The translations under genes were made by a program, and so were the position numbers. A stretch of 64,000 nucleotides of DNA, from the NCBI GenBank assembly GCA_026770025.1, contig JAMXDE010000023.1, forward strand, positions 682,001 through 746,000, given 5' to 3'. Under the pieces are notes generated by a model. That model did no database searches. It saw only the letters and a list, made by a program, of their open reading frames with translations, and had not been told where the DNA came from. The stretch is from Craspedostauros australis (lineage: Eukaryota > Bacillariophyta > Bacillariophyceae > Mastogloiales > Achnanthaceae). How positions within the stretch are numbered: position 1 is the first letter of the stretch; each line of letters begins with the position of its first letter. Shown piece after piece: positions 1 through 9,590 of the stretch.

Positions 1-363
1 GAGATCGTTCCAGAAGTATGCAGAGTGGAGGGAAACCATGCCCTTTGCTGGTGACACTAAATAGAGCAAATGAAAGAAGTGGATCTGCGGCGAGAAGCGT
101 TGAGCACGCATCATTTACCACTCGTACGCTGGTCTATGCTTGACTCTGCATTGGTTTGCGTAGAGTAGGTTCATAGTGGGTTAATCGAATTGATCAAAGA
201 TTGGAGATTCTCGTTTCCGAAAGATCTGTTGTCAACAGGGCAGTTGCCATCAACCCATTCCCACACCACCCCACAATCACAATCATAGCTCGTATTATCC
301 AAACAAGCATCTCCGTATCCTCCCAGAATCATCCGAGAGTGCTGTGATTGATAGCATCGCGCC
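1..363. other. Upstream region without a supported gene
   Basis: No convincing coding region is seen. The stretch presumably holds the promoter and 5' UTR of the aldo/keto reductase that begins at 364. The open frames on the minus strand here overlap that gene and have no protein-like features. Confidence 0.5.
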
Positions 364-1530
364 ATGAAACTGATGAGAGTGGCTGCGCTCCTTGGCTCTG
401 TGACTACATCGGCTGTTTCGTACCGCAGAGGCGCATCGATTGGGATTGGATTCGCAAAGGCCTTGCTCGCCACATCGCCATCGTTCCATTCCGTTGGCAC
501 GTCTTCACCTTCCTTCTCCCGACCTTCTTCCAAGCTCTTCATGTCGTCGTCGTCGTCGACACCGCCGCTGTTGGCATCGGCGCCACCCACCCTGACGCTG
601 CGCAATGGCATGCAGCATCCCGCCATCGGCTTTGGGACTTACAAGGTGGGATTCATCCCAGCATCTGCCTCCGCGGCCGTGGCTGGCACGGAAAGCACGG
701 AAGTGCAGCGCACCGCCAAGGAATGCGTCGTGGACGCCCTCAGTGCGGGGTACCGATTCCTGGAGTGCGCCGAGTTCTACGGCAACGAAGGGCAGGTGGG
801 TGAGGCGATCGCGGAATCAGGCGTGGATCGCAAGGAGCTCTTCCTGTGCAGCAAGGTATGGACGACGACCATCGAGAATGGGCCGGAGGCCGTCACGAAG
901 CAACTGGAGAAGACGCTGCAAGACTTGGGCACCGACTACCTCGATCTCTACCTCATCCATTGGCCTGTCCCAGGCAAGCACGTGGAGGCTTACAAGACCT
1001 TGATCGGCCTCAAGGAGCAGGGCAAAATCCGAGGCATCGGCGTCTCGAACTACGCCTGGGAGGACTACGTCGAGTTGAAGGAGGCCGGCATCCCGGAGAA
1101 GGACCTGCCGGTCGTCAACCAGATCGAGATCAACCCCTTCCTGTACCGCAGCAACACGATCGGCAAATTCACAGACGATGGCGTCGTCCTGCAATCGTAC
1201 CGCAGCCTGCGCGACGGCAAGGCGTTCGACGATGCGACGCTCGTTGCGATTGCCACGGCGCACGGCAAATCGCCGGCGCAGATTCTGGGTCGCTGGTGCA
1301 TCCAGAAGGGCTTCGTCTACGTGCCGAAATCCGTCAAGAAGGCAAGGATGGTCGAGAATTCGCAGGTCTTTGATTTTGAGTTGACTCAAGATGAGATGTC
1401 GCAATTGGATGGCCTCACGACGCAAGACAACATCCAGACCTTCGTGTCTTTGTACCGCAAATGCGTCAATCGGGATACGAGCAAGGATGGCACCATGGAT
1501 GGTGTCAAGATGGAGATCACAGAAGATTAG
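364..1530 (+). CDS. Aldo/keto reductase, probably organelle-targeted
   Basis: A 388-aa single-exon NAD(P)H-dependent oxidoreductase of the aldo/keto reductase family, expected to reduce carbonyl substrates; the substrate is unknown. The barrel starts near residue 75. Family landmarks are GFGTYK (89-94), YGNE (139-142), the lysine of CSKVW (K164), the histidine of LIHWP (H199), GVSNY and NQIEINPF. Three of the four catalytic residues are present (Y139, K164, H199). The usual aspartate is a glutamate, E134, within RFLECAEFY. About 70 N-terminal residues are extra: a hydrophobic stretch, then a Ser-rich, acid-poor segment, as in plastid or mitochondrial presequences. M60 could give a cytosolic form. 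A roughly 20-residue insert follows GTYK. The family call is firm; substrate and location are not known. Confidence 0.9.
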   Translation: MKLMRVAALLGSVTTSAVSYRRGASIGIGFAKALLATSPSFHSVGTSSPSFSRPSSKLFMSSSSSTPPLLASAPPTLTLRNGMQHPAIGFGTYKVGFIPASASAAVAGTESTEVQRTAKECVVDALSAGYRFLECAEFYGNEGQVGEAIAESGVDRKELFLCSKVWTTTIENGPEAVTKQLEKTLQDLGTDYLDLYLIHWPVPGKHVEAYKTLIGLKEQGKIRGIGVSNYAWEDYVELKEAGIPEKDLPVVNQIEINPFLYRSNTIGKFTDDGVVLQSYRSLRDGKAFDDATLVAIATAHGKSPAQILGRWCIQKGFVYVPKSVKKARMVENSQVFDFELTQDEMSQLDGLTTQDNIQTFVSLYRKCVNRDTSKDGTMDGVKMEITED

Positions 1531-2010
1531 AGCGAGACAGGATCGTGGTACCATTCGAAAGAAACGAAAAGAGCGCGGTCCTATTAGAATGGCTGCTGTG
1601 CTCAAACAGTGTGGAGTATTCGTGTTGTCTGAACTTGAGCATGCGACAATGGTTGTGCCCGTACTCGTAGGGGGTTTTGCTCTACTAATATGGTGTGTTT
1701 TATTGTTAAAATTGTGTAGAAGGAGTCCCAGGCGATTGTTCCATGGTGAACAAGTCCCTCGTGCTGGTGTCCTTCAATGATCTCCGCGGCTTCATTTGCT
1801 GGAGCCCTCCCGAGTGCCAGCTGATTTCTCAGTACTGTGTATCGACGATGAATGCTCCATCACCCATCACCGTTCGCTTGATATAACTGATTGTTGTACT
1901 GATGCGCATGCATTGAGGTTGCAATCCCTCCATCAGTTCTGTTCATTGCATTCCATCTTCTCCCATTCTCTTCTCTCGCATCCTGGATACGATCACTATG
2001 CAGGCATGCT
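1531..2010. other. Intergenic stretch, nothing recognised
   Basis: This lies between the stop of the aldo/keto reductase and the 3' end of a possible minus-strand gene. It probably holds both 3' UTRs. No motif, RNA gene or repeat was recognised. Confidence 0.4.
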
Positions 2011-2493
2011 CTACCAATCCTCCTTGCCTTCATCGCACTCCAAAAAGTCGCTGGGCAGAATGCCGAAGCAAAGGATTCCCAAAAACAGCATCACGTTGCG
2101 CTGTTGCCGCCAGTAATTCTTTGCCGGATTGCAAATGCCAAATCCAAGCATACGCGGCGAGTCCAAGCACGGATTGTGGGCCCCGACCTTCTTTTGGAAT
2201 CGATGTGACCGGATACCACAGCGTGCGCACCATTCGTAGCCTTTTTGGGGGACAGAATCGCAGGTTGAGTGGATGCGCGGCGACGCCGGTGGGCGATGGA
2301 TGCGCGATTGCGTGACGATCGGGCCTCGTTGGTGGGAGGAGCTCAATGCTCGGTGCGGTGGTGTGTTCAGTGTCGTCGATGATGGCATGCTCGTCGGGGC
2401 TCGGGAAGATCCGGCCCAAACGAATCCTGCTCGTCTCCTGGTCAAGCTCGCGGCCGTTTTCGCCGTCATTGCCATTGTCGTTATCAGCGTCAT
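2011..2493 (-). CDS. Possible small single-pass membrane protein
   Basis: A 160-aa open frame with an ATG at 2493 and a TGA-free run to a TAG. The C-terminal half looks protein-like: a Cys pair in EWCARCG, further cysteines (NPCLD, GICNP), then a hydrophobic segment (NVMLFLGILCFGILP) near the C terminus, with third codon positions mildly rich in G and C. The N-terminal half (Thr, Ala, Ser and Pro rich) is less convincing and the true start may lie downstream. A second minus-strand frame of 129 aa overlaps it and reads as a shadow. I do not recognise the protein. Transcript evidence would be needed to accept it. Confidence 0.35.
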   Translation of the reverse strand: MTLITTMAMTAKTAASLTRRRAGFVWAGSSRAPTSMPSSTTLNTPPHRALSSSHQRGPIVTQSRIHRPPASPRIHSTCDSVPQKGYEWCARCGIRSHRFQKKVGAHNPCLDSPRMLGFGICNPAKNYWRQQRNVMLFLGILCFGILPSDFLECDEGKEDW

Positions 2494-4102
2494 CGTCGTT
2501 GTCGAGTATCGTCGGGCTCCACAGAGAGAGAGAGAGAGAGAGAAGAGCTTGTTCGTTCGAATGAGATCAAAGCGTGTGGTCGGTCGATCTTGAATCCGTC
2601 GTTCACTTGCAAGAAATGATCAAACCGCTGTGGCTGCCCCCAATGACACGATGTTCATCTGATCGCATGGCATCGCATTGTATGCAACGGGAACACTGCG
2701 ACTCATCAATCATTCGTCTGTGTTGATGCTTGCGATGGTGGTGGTGGAGCCATCCGCTCTCTCTGCAAGTGTTGCGTGCCACAGAAATCAAAAAGTGTCT
2801 TGAAGAAATTGGTTGATGTGTGTATCGGAATCCAACAAAGAAGATGTGGAATGATGGAAATGACGTCGATGTCACAGTTCCGGAGTTGGAGAATGGCAGG
2901 CGTTGACGTCAGTGTGAATTTGTCCTTGTGACATGAATCCGACAATGGGCGATCTTGGCAGACAGCTGCAATCCATCGAACTCACATTGCCTACAATACA
3001 TCGACAGTACAGCTAGAGAAGCACCTGCCAAATATAATAGAATGTCTGGTACGAGTATGTATCATTTGATGTAGGTGGTACTATCCAGATATCGGCTCTC
3101 TTGGGCTTTGAGACTGGCGCTCTAGCCGTTACGTGGTCGAGAGACGGAGCAGGAAGTATTCAGAGGAGGCAGAGCACATGGTCAAGATCAGTCTGTCATT
3201 TCTCCCTTCGTACTCTGCCATGCTGGCACACATGCAGTTCACGTCTGCATGCAGCATTTGTTGCCTCCGTTTTCCGCACGACGCGAGCTTGAGCTGCATT
3301 CGTTGCAATCACAAAAGCTTCGCATGTTACTGCATCATAGCTTGACACTCCAACGCTCTGAACCAAACCACAAGATCTTGGTGTCCTCGGCCGCCTCAGA
3401 ATTCCTCCAGGATGCTTAAGTTGGCTCTATCTTTGGGTGTGTTGGATGCTCCATGCGAACGTTTCCAATGTGCCAGCACGAGTCGACAAACAAAAGGCCG
3501 TGTGTGCCACATTCAAAGCGTACAATATGAGTTGAAGACTTTGAAATGGGGTTTGTGGTAAATATATTACAAACTCTTATTAAAGGATGTTGTTTGAAAC
3601 AAAGGCCTAAATGACATTGTTGGTCTATGATGTTCTCATTTACTTAACGGCATTGGAGAAGAGAATTGAGATGACGGTTTCTTCGTGATTGCAGAGCAGT
3701 CGGCACCGTTACAGGCCTAGAATAATCGTGACTTGGGATGGGACGGCGCAAGACGGATGTTCTGCACCAGGACATGCAGACAGACAGCAGGTTCTGTTTC
3801 CACAAGGTTCAAATCAGGCAGATGGCGTCACATTCCGAACAACCACTTCTCTTTCGCACGATGGAGGCTTCGCCAGCCAACCAATCACAATGTGGTGTGA
3901 TTGTGCGCCAGAACGGAAACCAGGATCGGTTGGTGATGACTGGACAACTGCAACACCAACCAGGCCAACCGATCGCACTACCCTCGTTGGTGGAGTGGAA
4001 GAGGTCATCAGGCAAGAGCAGCAATCGATCATTCCATTATTGGTATTATATAATACTATCATAGTGTTAGTATTGATGCGCCATACATCTCGCAGATGAA
4101 CA
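2494..4102. other. 1.6-kb region without a supported gene
   Basis: Only short, unconvincing frames occur on both strands. An (AG)n microsatellite lies at about 2522-2543. No tRNA, rRNA or mobile element was recognised. The right end should contain the promoter of the primase gene at 4103. A short multi-exon gene or noncoding RNA cannot be excluded by eye. Confidence 0.4.
2522..2543. repeat. (AG)n microsatellite
   Basis: About eleven AG dinucleotides in a row, just upstream of the possible minus-strand gene that starts at 2493. Confidence 0.85.
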
Positions 4103-7100
4103 ATGCGCTCCCTCGAATGCGGCAATGACTGCAATGAGAATGGGAATCAGAACGCAAAGACGATGGAGACGATGATGGAGACGAGGATGGAGCTGAGGAT
4201 GGAACAGACGATGATGGACGTCCTCGATGTTCCCAAAGGAGCGGATGGAGCGCACGCGAACGAAAGGAAATGGATATCACGGAGGCGTCTTCTGCGAGGA
4301 GTCGTATCGCGACAGGACCGCGGCAGATCTCATTGCCAGAGACGATGGCCATCGATGGCGATGCTTCTGCTGGCGTGCGTCCTGTCGTCGCAGGCTTTCT
4401 TCGGCGGCGTTGCCAACGGACGAGTGCTGTGCCGCGGCATGATGGCCAGCGCCTTTGAGATGAGCTTGAATCGATATTCTCATCCACGCTTGCCAGGGCG
4501 TCACAGCCATAGCACGAGGCCGGATGCGGCGCTGCGATCGCCGTCCAGATTTGCCACGGGCCTCGCGTTGTCACCGCCTGCCGTTCAGGACCGTCCGCAG
4601 GCGCGCGCAACCTACGTGGATCCCGAGCAGCTCAAGCAGCTGCATTCCACCACCGATATCGTGGCCCTCATCGAGTCCTACAACTTGGAAGGCTTCCAGC
4701 GCCGCAACGGCAACAGGGGCATCTGCCTCTGCCCCTTCCACGACGACAACTCGCCCTCCTTGAACATCGACGGCGATCGCGGCATTTACAAGTGCTTCGC
4801 CTGCGGCGCGGGCGGCAACGCCATCCAGTTTGTGCGGGAGTACAGCAAGCTGCACGACACGCAAGAGATATCCTTCCTCGATGCGGTCGAGCTCATCAAC
4901 GAGGATTTCAACGCGGGGCCTTCCATCCAAATTCACAGAGGCGCGTCGGGAGCGCACTCCAAGCTCTCGCAGGAGCAGCGCGACGAGATGGCCGCCAGGA
5001 AGGAACGCCATCTGCAAATCAACAAGGCCGCTGCACACTACTTTGCCAACAACCTCGCCACGGAACTCGCGGCCGGCGGCGCGCGCTATCATCTGCGAGA
5101 ACGCGGTATAGGGGTTGCCACGACGCTGTCGTACACCATCGGATTCGCCAAGGATGCCTACAATTCAGATGATGGCGTGCGCCGCGATTGGGCCAAAGCG
5201 GACAGTCTCGTCAACCATCTGCGCGGTTTGGGATTCACGCCACCCGAGATCCTTCATTCCGGTTTGGCATTTCGCATCAATTCCGACAAGAACAAAAACA
5301 GGAACAAAGGTCAGAACAACCTCAACAACAACAACAACTTCAACAAAAACGACAGCAATGGTAAACCGCAACTTAGGAAACCTGGCAGCGGATCCAACGC
5401 CAACGACCCTGCAGCGACCAAACAGCTGCCTGTGGCGTACGGTGACCTCATGGATCGCTTCCGCGGACGTCTCATGGTGCCGATCTACGACACCACGGGC
5501 AAGGAGGTCTTGGGCTTCGGAGGCAGGATCTTGGACGCCAAGCTCTCCAGCTCCCTCATGCAATCCACCAAGTACAAAAATCAGCCAAAGTACCTCAACA
5601 GCCCGGAATCCGCCATCTTCCAAAAGAAGAACATCCTCTTCAACTCTCACAGCGCGTCGGAAGCGATGAAGGAGAAGCTGCAATTGCACAAGATCAGATC
5701 ACAGCTCGATCACGACCAGCCGGCCAAGACCAAATCTAAACGGGCCGCATCCGCCGACGGCGAAAAACCCTGCGTCATTATCGTCGAAGGCTACATGGAT
5801 GCCATCACCATGCATCAGGAGGGCGTCTCCAACGTCGTTGCCAGCATGGGCACTGCGTTGACATCGGAACAGCTCTCGGCCGCGGCGGCTCTTGTCGCCT
5901 CTCGCAAGCAGCCCGGCACCGTCATCCTGTGCTTGGACAACGACGCGGCAGGCATCCTGGCGATGGAACGAGCCTGCAATTCCGGCACGCTCTTTGCCGT
6001 CACGGATTCCAACCCCTTCGCCGCATTCCAAATTGCCACGCTTCCCGACAATTGCAAGGATCCTGCAGAATTCCTGGAACAGAAGGCACGAGCCATGCCC
6101 GCCGCCTCCAAAAAGAAAGCATCCACACCAGCCGACGCATTCCAAAAGCAAGTCATCGATAAGGCCAAAGACTGGATGGATTGGTACTTGGAACGATTGC
6201 TGTCGGTCTACGACAAGGACGCGCCGCCCAACACCGCGGGCAGCGTCGGTGACATCTTCGAAAATGTCGCGAAATTCCTGTCCAACATTAAGAATCCGGC
6301 GGAACGCACCAAGCGGGCCTACCATTCGGCAACCATCATGGCGGCGCACCTGTCCGACGATAGCGACAGCGCTGCCTCGCGCACGATCCTCGTCCAGCTG
6401 GAATCTGATCTCGTCGAACAGTCGTCACGCATTGCGAATGGCAAGCACCGCATACAGCAACGATCGACGGCGGGACATCGCGGCGGCACGTTTTCTCGAG
6501 GAATGAGCAGCTGGGATGAAGATGAGCTGGAGAAGCTCTCGACCAAGGCGCTGAAGAAGATCGCACCAGGGTTGGTGCCAAATCGAGCAAAGCCATCACA
6601 ATCCAGGATTGTTGCCACATCCCAACGTGGACAGCGTCAGCAAATACAACCATCGCAGCCGTATTCATCAAAGGCACAGCCGATCCAACGCGTGCCTCCA
6701 CAATCCATGCAACAGGCAAACCCCAACCAGCGCAGGTTCACACTCAAGAAGCAAAAGCCAGTCGAAATCGCACCTGGCGTCCCAATCAAAGGCGTCAACG
6801 ATCGCAGGTGGTTGGGCTGGGAGAAGGAGATGCCCAAGATCAAGACCGTCCGTGGACAAATGGCCAAGGCACTGTTCTTCGATTCTCCCGACTACAAAGG
6901 CAAATCCATCCTCACCGAAGTGGCACATCAAGCTGGGTACAATCAGCTGGCCCTGCCGAAAGCTGCGGCGGGTCAATCCCAGTCGCAGAAAGGAGGCCTG
7001 GCAACTGTGGCCGCCGCACAGGCTGATGCCGTCTCGTTGGCGTCAGAGGGGGAAACGTCGCTGCTCAATTTAATGGTCGACTTCCCATCCTCGCGCAAGG

Positions 7101-8698
7101 CGCTGAGAATGACCATCGAGATGAATCAGGCCTTGGCCTCCACAACGAACGGCACACCACGACGCAGCGAATTGCTGTGGACATCACCGGAACGGGCCTG
7201 GCTCTTCCAGCGGATGCTGGAATACGATGGTGTTCAAGGTAACTTGACATCCACGAAGGACAACGAATCGTTGAAATTTCGTGAATATCTCATGGGATTG
7301 GAAGATGCTCCGGAGGGAGCATTCCTGTTGGAAGTGGATGCCTTGATCGATGTTGAATCGCAGGCGGCTGATAAGGAAGCGGCGGTCAACGCGGAGGTCG
7401 TGGCGGACGGCGATGGCGACGAAGACAACGGCAACGAAGACTTCAGCCCTCTGGATGGCGATGTTGAGGAGTTGGATCTGGAAAATGTGATCCTGACTGG
7501 CTTGAAGCCTATGGATCTAGAAACTGGAACAGGCGAGATCGTGGTTAGTACCGGGGACGACAGCGACGAGGAAATCGAAATAACCTCTCCACAAAACCAA
7601 TCACAGCAAGAACAGGAGGTATCAAACGCTGACGATGAACTGACATTATCGTCAAAAGAACGACGCACGCTGGCCGCGTTCGGTGGCTACGAGGCTGACG
7701 GTCGGGCCGAGAGCATGGATCCTTCCGTGCTGTACGATATGAATGAGCAAGCCATGGCAAGCATAGAGCGTGAGAAGTCCAAGAGGTCCATAATGCAAAG
7801 CGATGACATGCGCGCGGCTCCTACAGCAGACGACGAGAGGGCCAAGTCTATCAGCCGATATCCGAGCCACCAGTTCAGTGCGCCGCAGCATCAGGAGCGG
7901 GCATTGGATGACGTGGATGATGGACCATCCCGACTCCTGTCCGCGGAGCGAGAGGAAATGATGAAATCCGTCAAGGAGGAGCAAGATGAACGCAAGGCCA
8001 GCGCCATTCAGCACGTGCCCGTCCTGACACAACCACTGCGCTCCATTCAGCTCAAGTCGGGTCAGAAGATGGGCAGTCTCGATGGATTCTTCTTCCGCAA
8101 ACGGGATTCCCTGGGTGCCTTGCATCAGATGATGACGGCGAATACCAAAACTGCGGATCTCGCTGTGCAAGAAATATTCGCCACCCTTCTCGTGCAAACA
8201 GCGCGTCAGGAAATGGATGTCGCAAAGGCGGAGTTCGACGTCCGATCCGAGAAGGAAGAACGCGTGAAGCAGATCCTGAAGAGCGAGGAGGTGATGAAGA
8301 TGAATGCGGAGGAGTTGGAGAAGCTTCGGGAATTGAAGGAGAAGCTGTCGAAGGCAACACGCGAGACGTTCCGACCGATCCAATCGATGAGCCTGTCGAT
8401 TTACAAGCTGGAGCAATCGAAGAAGAAGATCACGGAAGAGCTCGTGGTGATGAGATCCTCGATGCAAACGGCGCGGGAAGGCCACATATCACGGTCGGAG
8501 AATGACAAGTTGCACACCAAGATCAACAATCACATGAAGGATGCGAAGAAGTGGTCGTTGGTCCCGATGGATGAGGATGATTCGTACGAGGACTGCATGG
8601 AGCGGCTTGCGGACGATTGGGGTGACGCTTACTTTGATCATTCCGAGGTGCGGTCGCCGGCGGATGTCAGAGGGCAGCTGGAGCAGCCGATCGAATAG
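4103..8698 (+). CDS. DnaG-type DNA primase, probably plastid
   Basis: A 1531-aa intronless protein with bacterial-type primase domains, which would make RNA primers for plastid DNA replication. The zinc-binding domain spans about 172-270, with ligands C210, H213, C231 and C234 in LCPFH and YKCFACG. The catalytic core spans about 305-640. It includes YHLRERGI, DRFRGRLMVPI, KYLNSPE and a TOPRIM fold with E562 (VEGYMD) and D612/D614 (CLDNDAAG). An Asn-rich insert (395-420) breaks the core. A hydrophobic stretch near 86-97 followed by SSQAFF looks like a signal peptide with a plastid-type cleavage site, so translation may start at M85 (4355) or M87 (4361) rather than at 4103. Bacterial primases have about 600 residues. 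Here roughly 850 more follow, mostly acidic and low in complexity, ending in a predicted coiled coil (about 1359-1480). The usual DnaB-binding domain is not recognisable. Confidence 0.9.
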   Translation: MRSLECGNDCNENGNQNAKTMETMMETRMELRMEQTMMDVLDVPKGADGAHANERKWISRRRLLRGVVSRQDRGRSHCQRRWPSMAMLLLACVLSSQAFFGGVANGRVLCRGMMASAFEMSLNRYSHPRLPGRHSHSTRPDAALRSPSRFATGLALSPPAVQDRPQARATYVDPEQLKQLHSTTDIVALIESYNLEGFQRRNGNRGICLCPFHDDNSPSLNIDGDRGIYKCFACGAGGNAIQFVREYSKLHDTQEISFLDAVELINEDFNAGPSIQIHRGASGAHSKLSQEQRDEMAARKERHLQINKAAAHYFANNLATELAAGGARYHLRERGIGVATTLSYTIGFAKDAYNSDDGVRRDWAKADSLVNHLRGLGFTPPEILHSGLAFRINSDKNKNRNKGQNNLNNNNNFNKNDSNGKPQLRKPGSGSNANDPAATKQLPVAYGDLMDRFRGRLMVPIYDTTGKEVLGFGGRILDAKLSSSLMQSTKYKNQPKYLNSPESAIFQKKNILFNSHSASEAMKEKLQLHKIRSQLDHDQPAKTKSKRAASADGEKPCVIIVEGYMDAITMHQEGVSNVVASMGTALTSEQLSAAAALVASRKQPGTVILCLDNDAAGILAMERACNSGTLFAVTDSNPFAAFQIATLPDNCKDPAEFLEQKARAMPAASKKKASTPADAFQKQVIDKAKDWMDWYLERLLSVYDKDAPPNTAGSVGDIFENVAKFLSNIKNPAERTKRAYHSATIMAAHLSDDSDSAASRTILVQLESDLVEQSSRIANGKHRIQQRSTAGHRGGTFSRGMSSWDEDELEKLSTKALKKIAPGLVPNRAKPSQSRIVATSQRGQRQQIQPSQPYSSKAQPIQRVPPQSMQQANPNQRRFTLKKQKPVEIAPGVPIKGVNDRRWLGWEKEMPKIKTVRGQMAKALFFDSPDYKGKSILTEVAHQAGYNQLALPKAAAGQSQSQKGGLATVAAAQADAVSLASEGETSLLNLMVDFPSSRKALRMTIEMNQALASTTNGTPRRSELLWTSPERAWLFQRMLEYDGVQGNLTSTKDNESLKFREYLMGLEDAPEGAFLLEVDALIDVESQAADKEAAVNAEVVADGDGDEDNGNEDFSPLDGDVEELDLENVILTGLKPMDLETGTGEIVVSTGDDSDEEIEITSPQNQSQQEQEVSNADDELTLSSKERRTLAAFGGYEADGRAESMDPSVLYDMNEQAMASIEREKSKRSIMQSDDMRAAPTADDERAKSISRYPSHQFSAPQHQERALDDVDDGPSRLLSAEREEMMKSVKEEQDERKASAIQHVPVLTQPLRSIQLKSGQKMGSLDGFFFRKRDSLGALHQMMTANTKTADLAVQEIFATLLVQTARQEMDVAKAEFDVRSEKEERVKQILKSEEVMKMNAEELEKLRELKEKLSKATRETFRPIQSMSLSIYKLEQSKKKITEELVVMRSSMQTAREGHISRSENDKLHTKINNHMKDAKKWSLVPMDEDDSYEDCMERLADDWGDAYFDHSEVRSPADVRGQLEQPIE

Positions 8699-8936
8699 CA
8701 CAGCCAGTACCGCCAATCCATATACGACCAATGAAGCGGGAACGGTGCAGAGGCAATCGCTATTATCGCTGCGACTGCCAAGGGATGGTAAAATCCGCAG
8801 TCCGATGACGACGTTCTAAACTAATCCATCCTTTTGGGAGACGAACATTCATTGGTCTGTGGAAGATCAGTGTGCGAGAGTGCTGCTCATGTTTATTGTC
8901 GAAGCAAGATACCAGCCCACCTGTGGGGAGTGTTCA
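8699..8936. other. Convergent 3' region
   Basis: A short gap between two genes that end towards each other. It should contain both 3' UTRs; no repeat or RNA gene was seen. Confidence 0.5.
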
Positions 8937-9590
8937 TCATCTGAAAGCCGGTCCATCGTCATCTGCCTCCGACAACCCCGGATACGGAATGTCAACGTCC
9001 TGCGTTTGGGGCCAACCCAGCCGCTCCCGAATGTCTTGCTCCCGCTGCTGCCGCCGTCGACAGTTGTGAAGAAATCGCTGAAAGCTCCTGACGTCGTCAT
9101 TCATCTCAGTGGCGCCTGACTGAGGCACGGCCTGAACGGCAGGACAGATGGTCCGCGCCGCGAGACTGCGGCCTGGCACCAACGGCGCCGTCTCCCAATC
9201 CTTGCGCATCGTGGGCACTTCCCCGTTGAGCAGGAACAACGTCGACGACACGCCCACGGCCGCGCTGATCAAGACATCCGTCAACCGATCCAACGACTGC
9301 TGCGCGGCCTGCTTTGCCGCATCCGCAAATTGTGGTGGTGGTCGCCGCCGTAATCGAAAGTTGGCCCAGACGATGACGGCCGCACCGATGCCACCGTAGA
9401 AGGGCAGGACGTATCGGTGCAATCGATCCTTTTCCGCCGCGTATTTGGCGGCATCGGCGCCGAAGTACCATGTCGACGGGAGTCCTGCGAAGAAGCTGAG
9501 GATTCCGCTAGTTGACGCTGCCCAATAAATGTCGGGTGTGATCTTGGATCCAGCATCGTCGTTTTCGTTGTTGTTGGTGTGATTCGTCAT
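8937..9590 (-). CDS. Small membrane protein, three predicted segments
   Basis: A 217-aa protein read from an ATG at 9590. The same frame is open to an ATG at 9788, but the extra 66 residues are read from tandem-repeated DNA and look like 5' UTR. Hydrophobic segments lie at about 22-40, 61-78 and 104-121, separated by a basic patch (FRLRRRPPP) and an Ala/Gln-rich amphipathic stretch. The C-terminal 90 residues are soluble, with a basic run (CRRRQQREQ) and an acidic tail. No family was recognised. The segment pattern suggests an organelle or endomembrane protein, which is inference. Confidence 0.65.
   Translation of the reverse strand: MTNHTNNNENDDAGSKITPDIYWAASTSGILSFFAGLPSTWYFGADAAKYAAEKDRLHRYVLPFYGGIGAAVIVWANFRLRRRPPPQFADAAKQAAQQSLDRLTDVLISAAVGVSSTLFLLNGEVPTMRKDWETAPLVPGRSLAARTICPAVQAVPQSGATEMNDDVRSFQRFLHNCRRRQQREQDIRERLGWPQTQDVDIPYPGLSEADDDGPAFR

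Noticed and set aside
817-1605. 262-codon minus-strand frame over the aldo/keto reductase
   Set aside because: The opposite strand carries all the family motifs and this frame has none.
3808-3840. tRNA-like GGTTCAAATC motif
   Set aside because: No matching acceptor, D or anticodon stems could be found around it.
7652-8485. 277-codon minus-strand frame inside the primase gene
   Set aside because: It is antisense to the coiled-coil end of the primase and is rich in Leu, His and Arg as expected from the complement of Glu/Lys codons.
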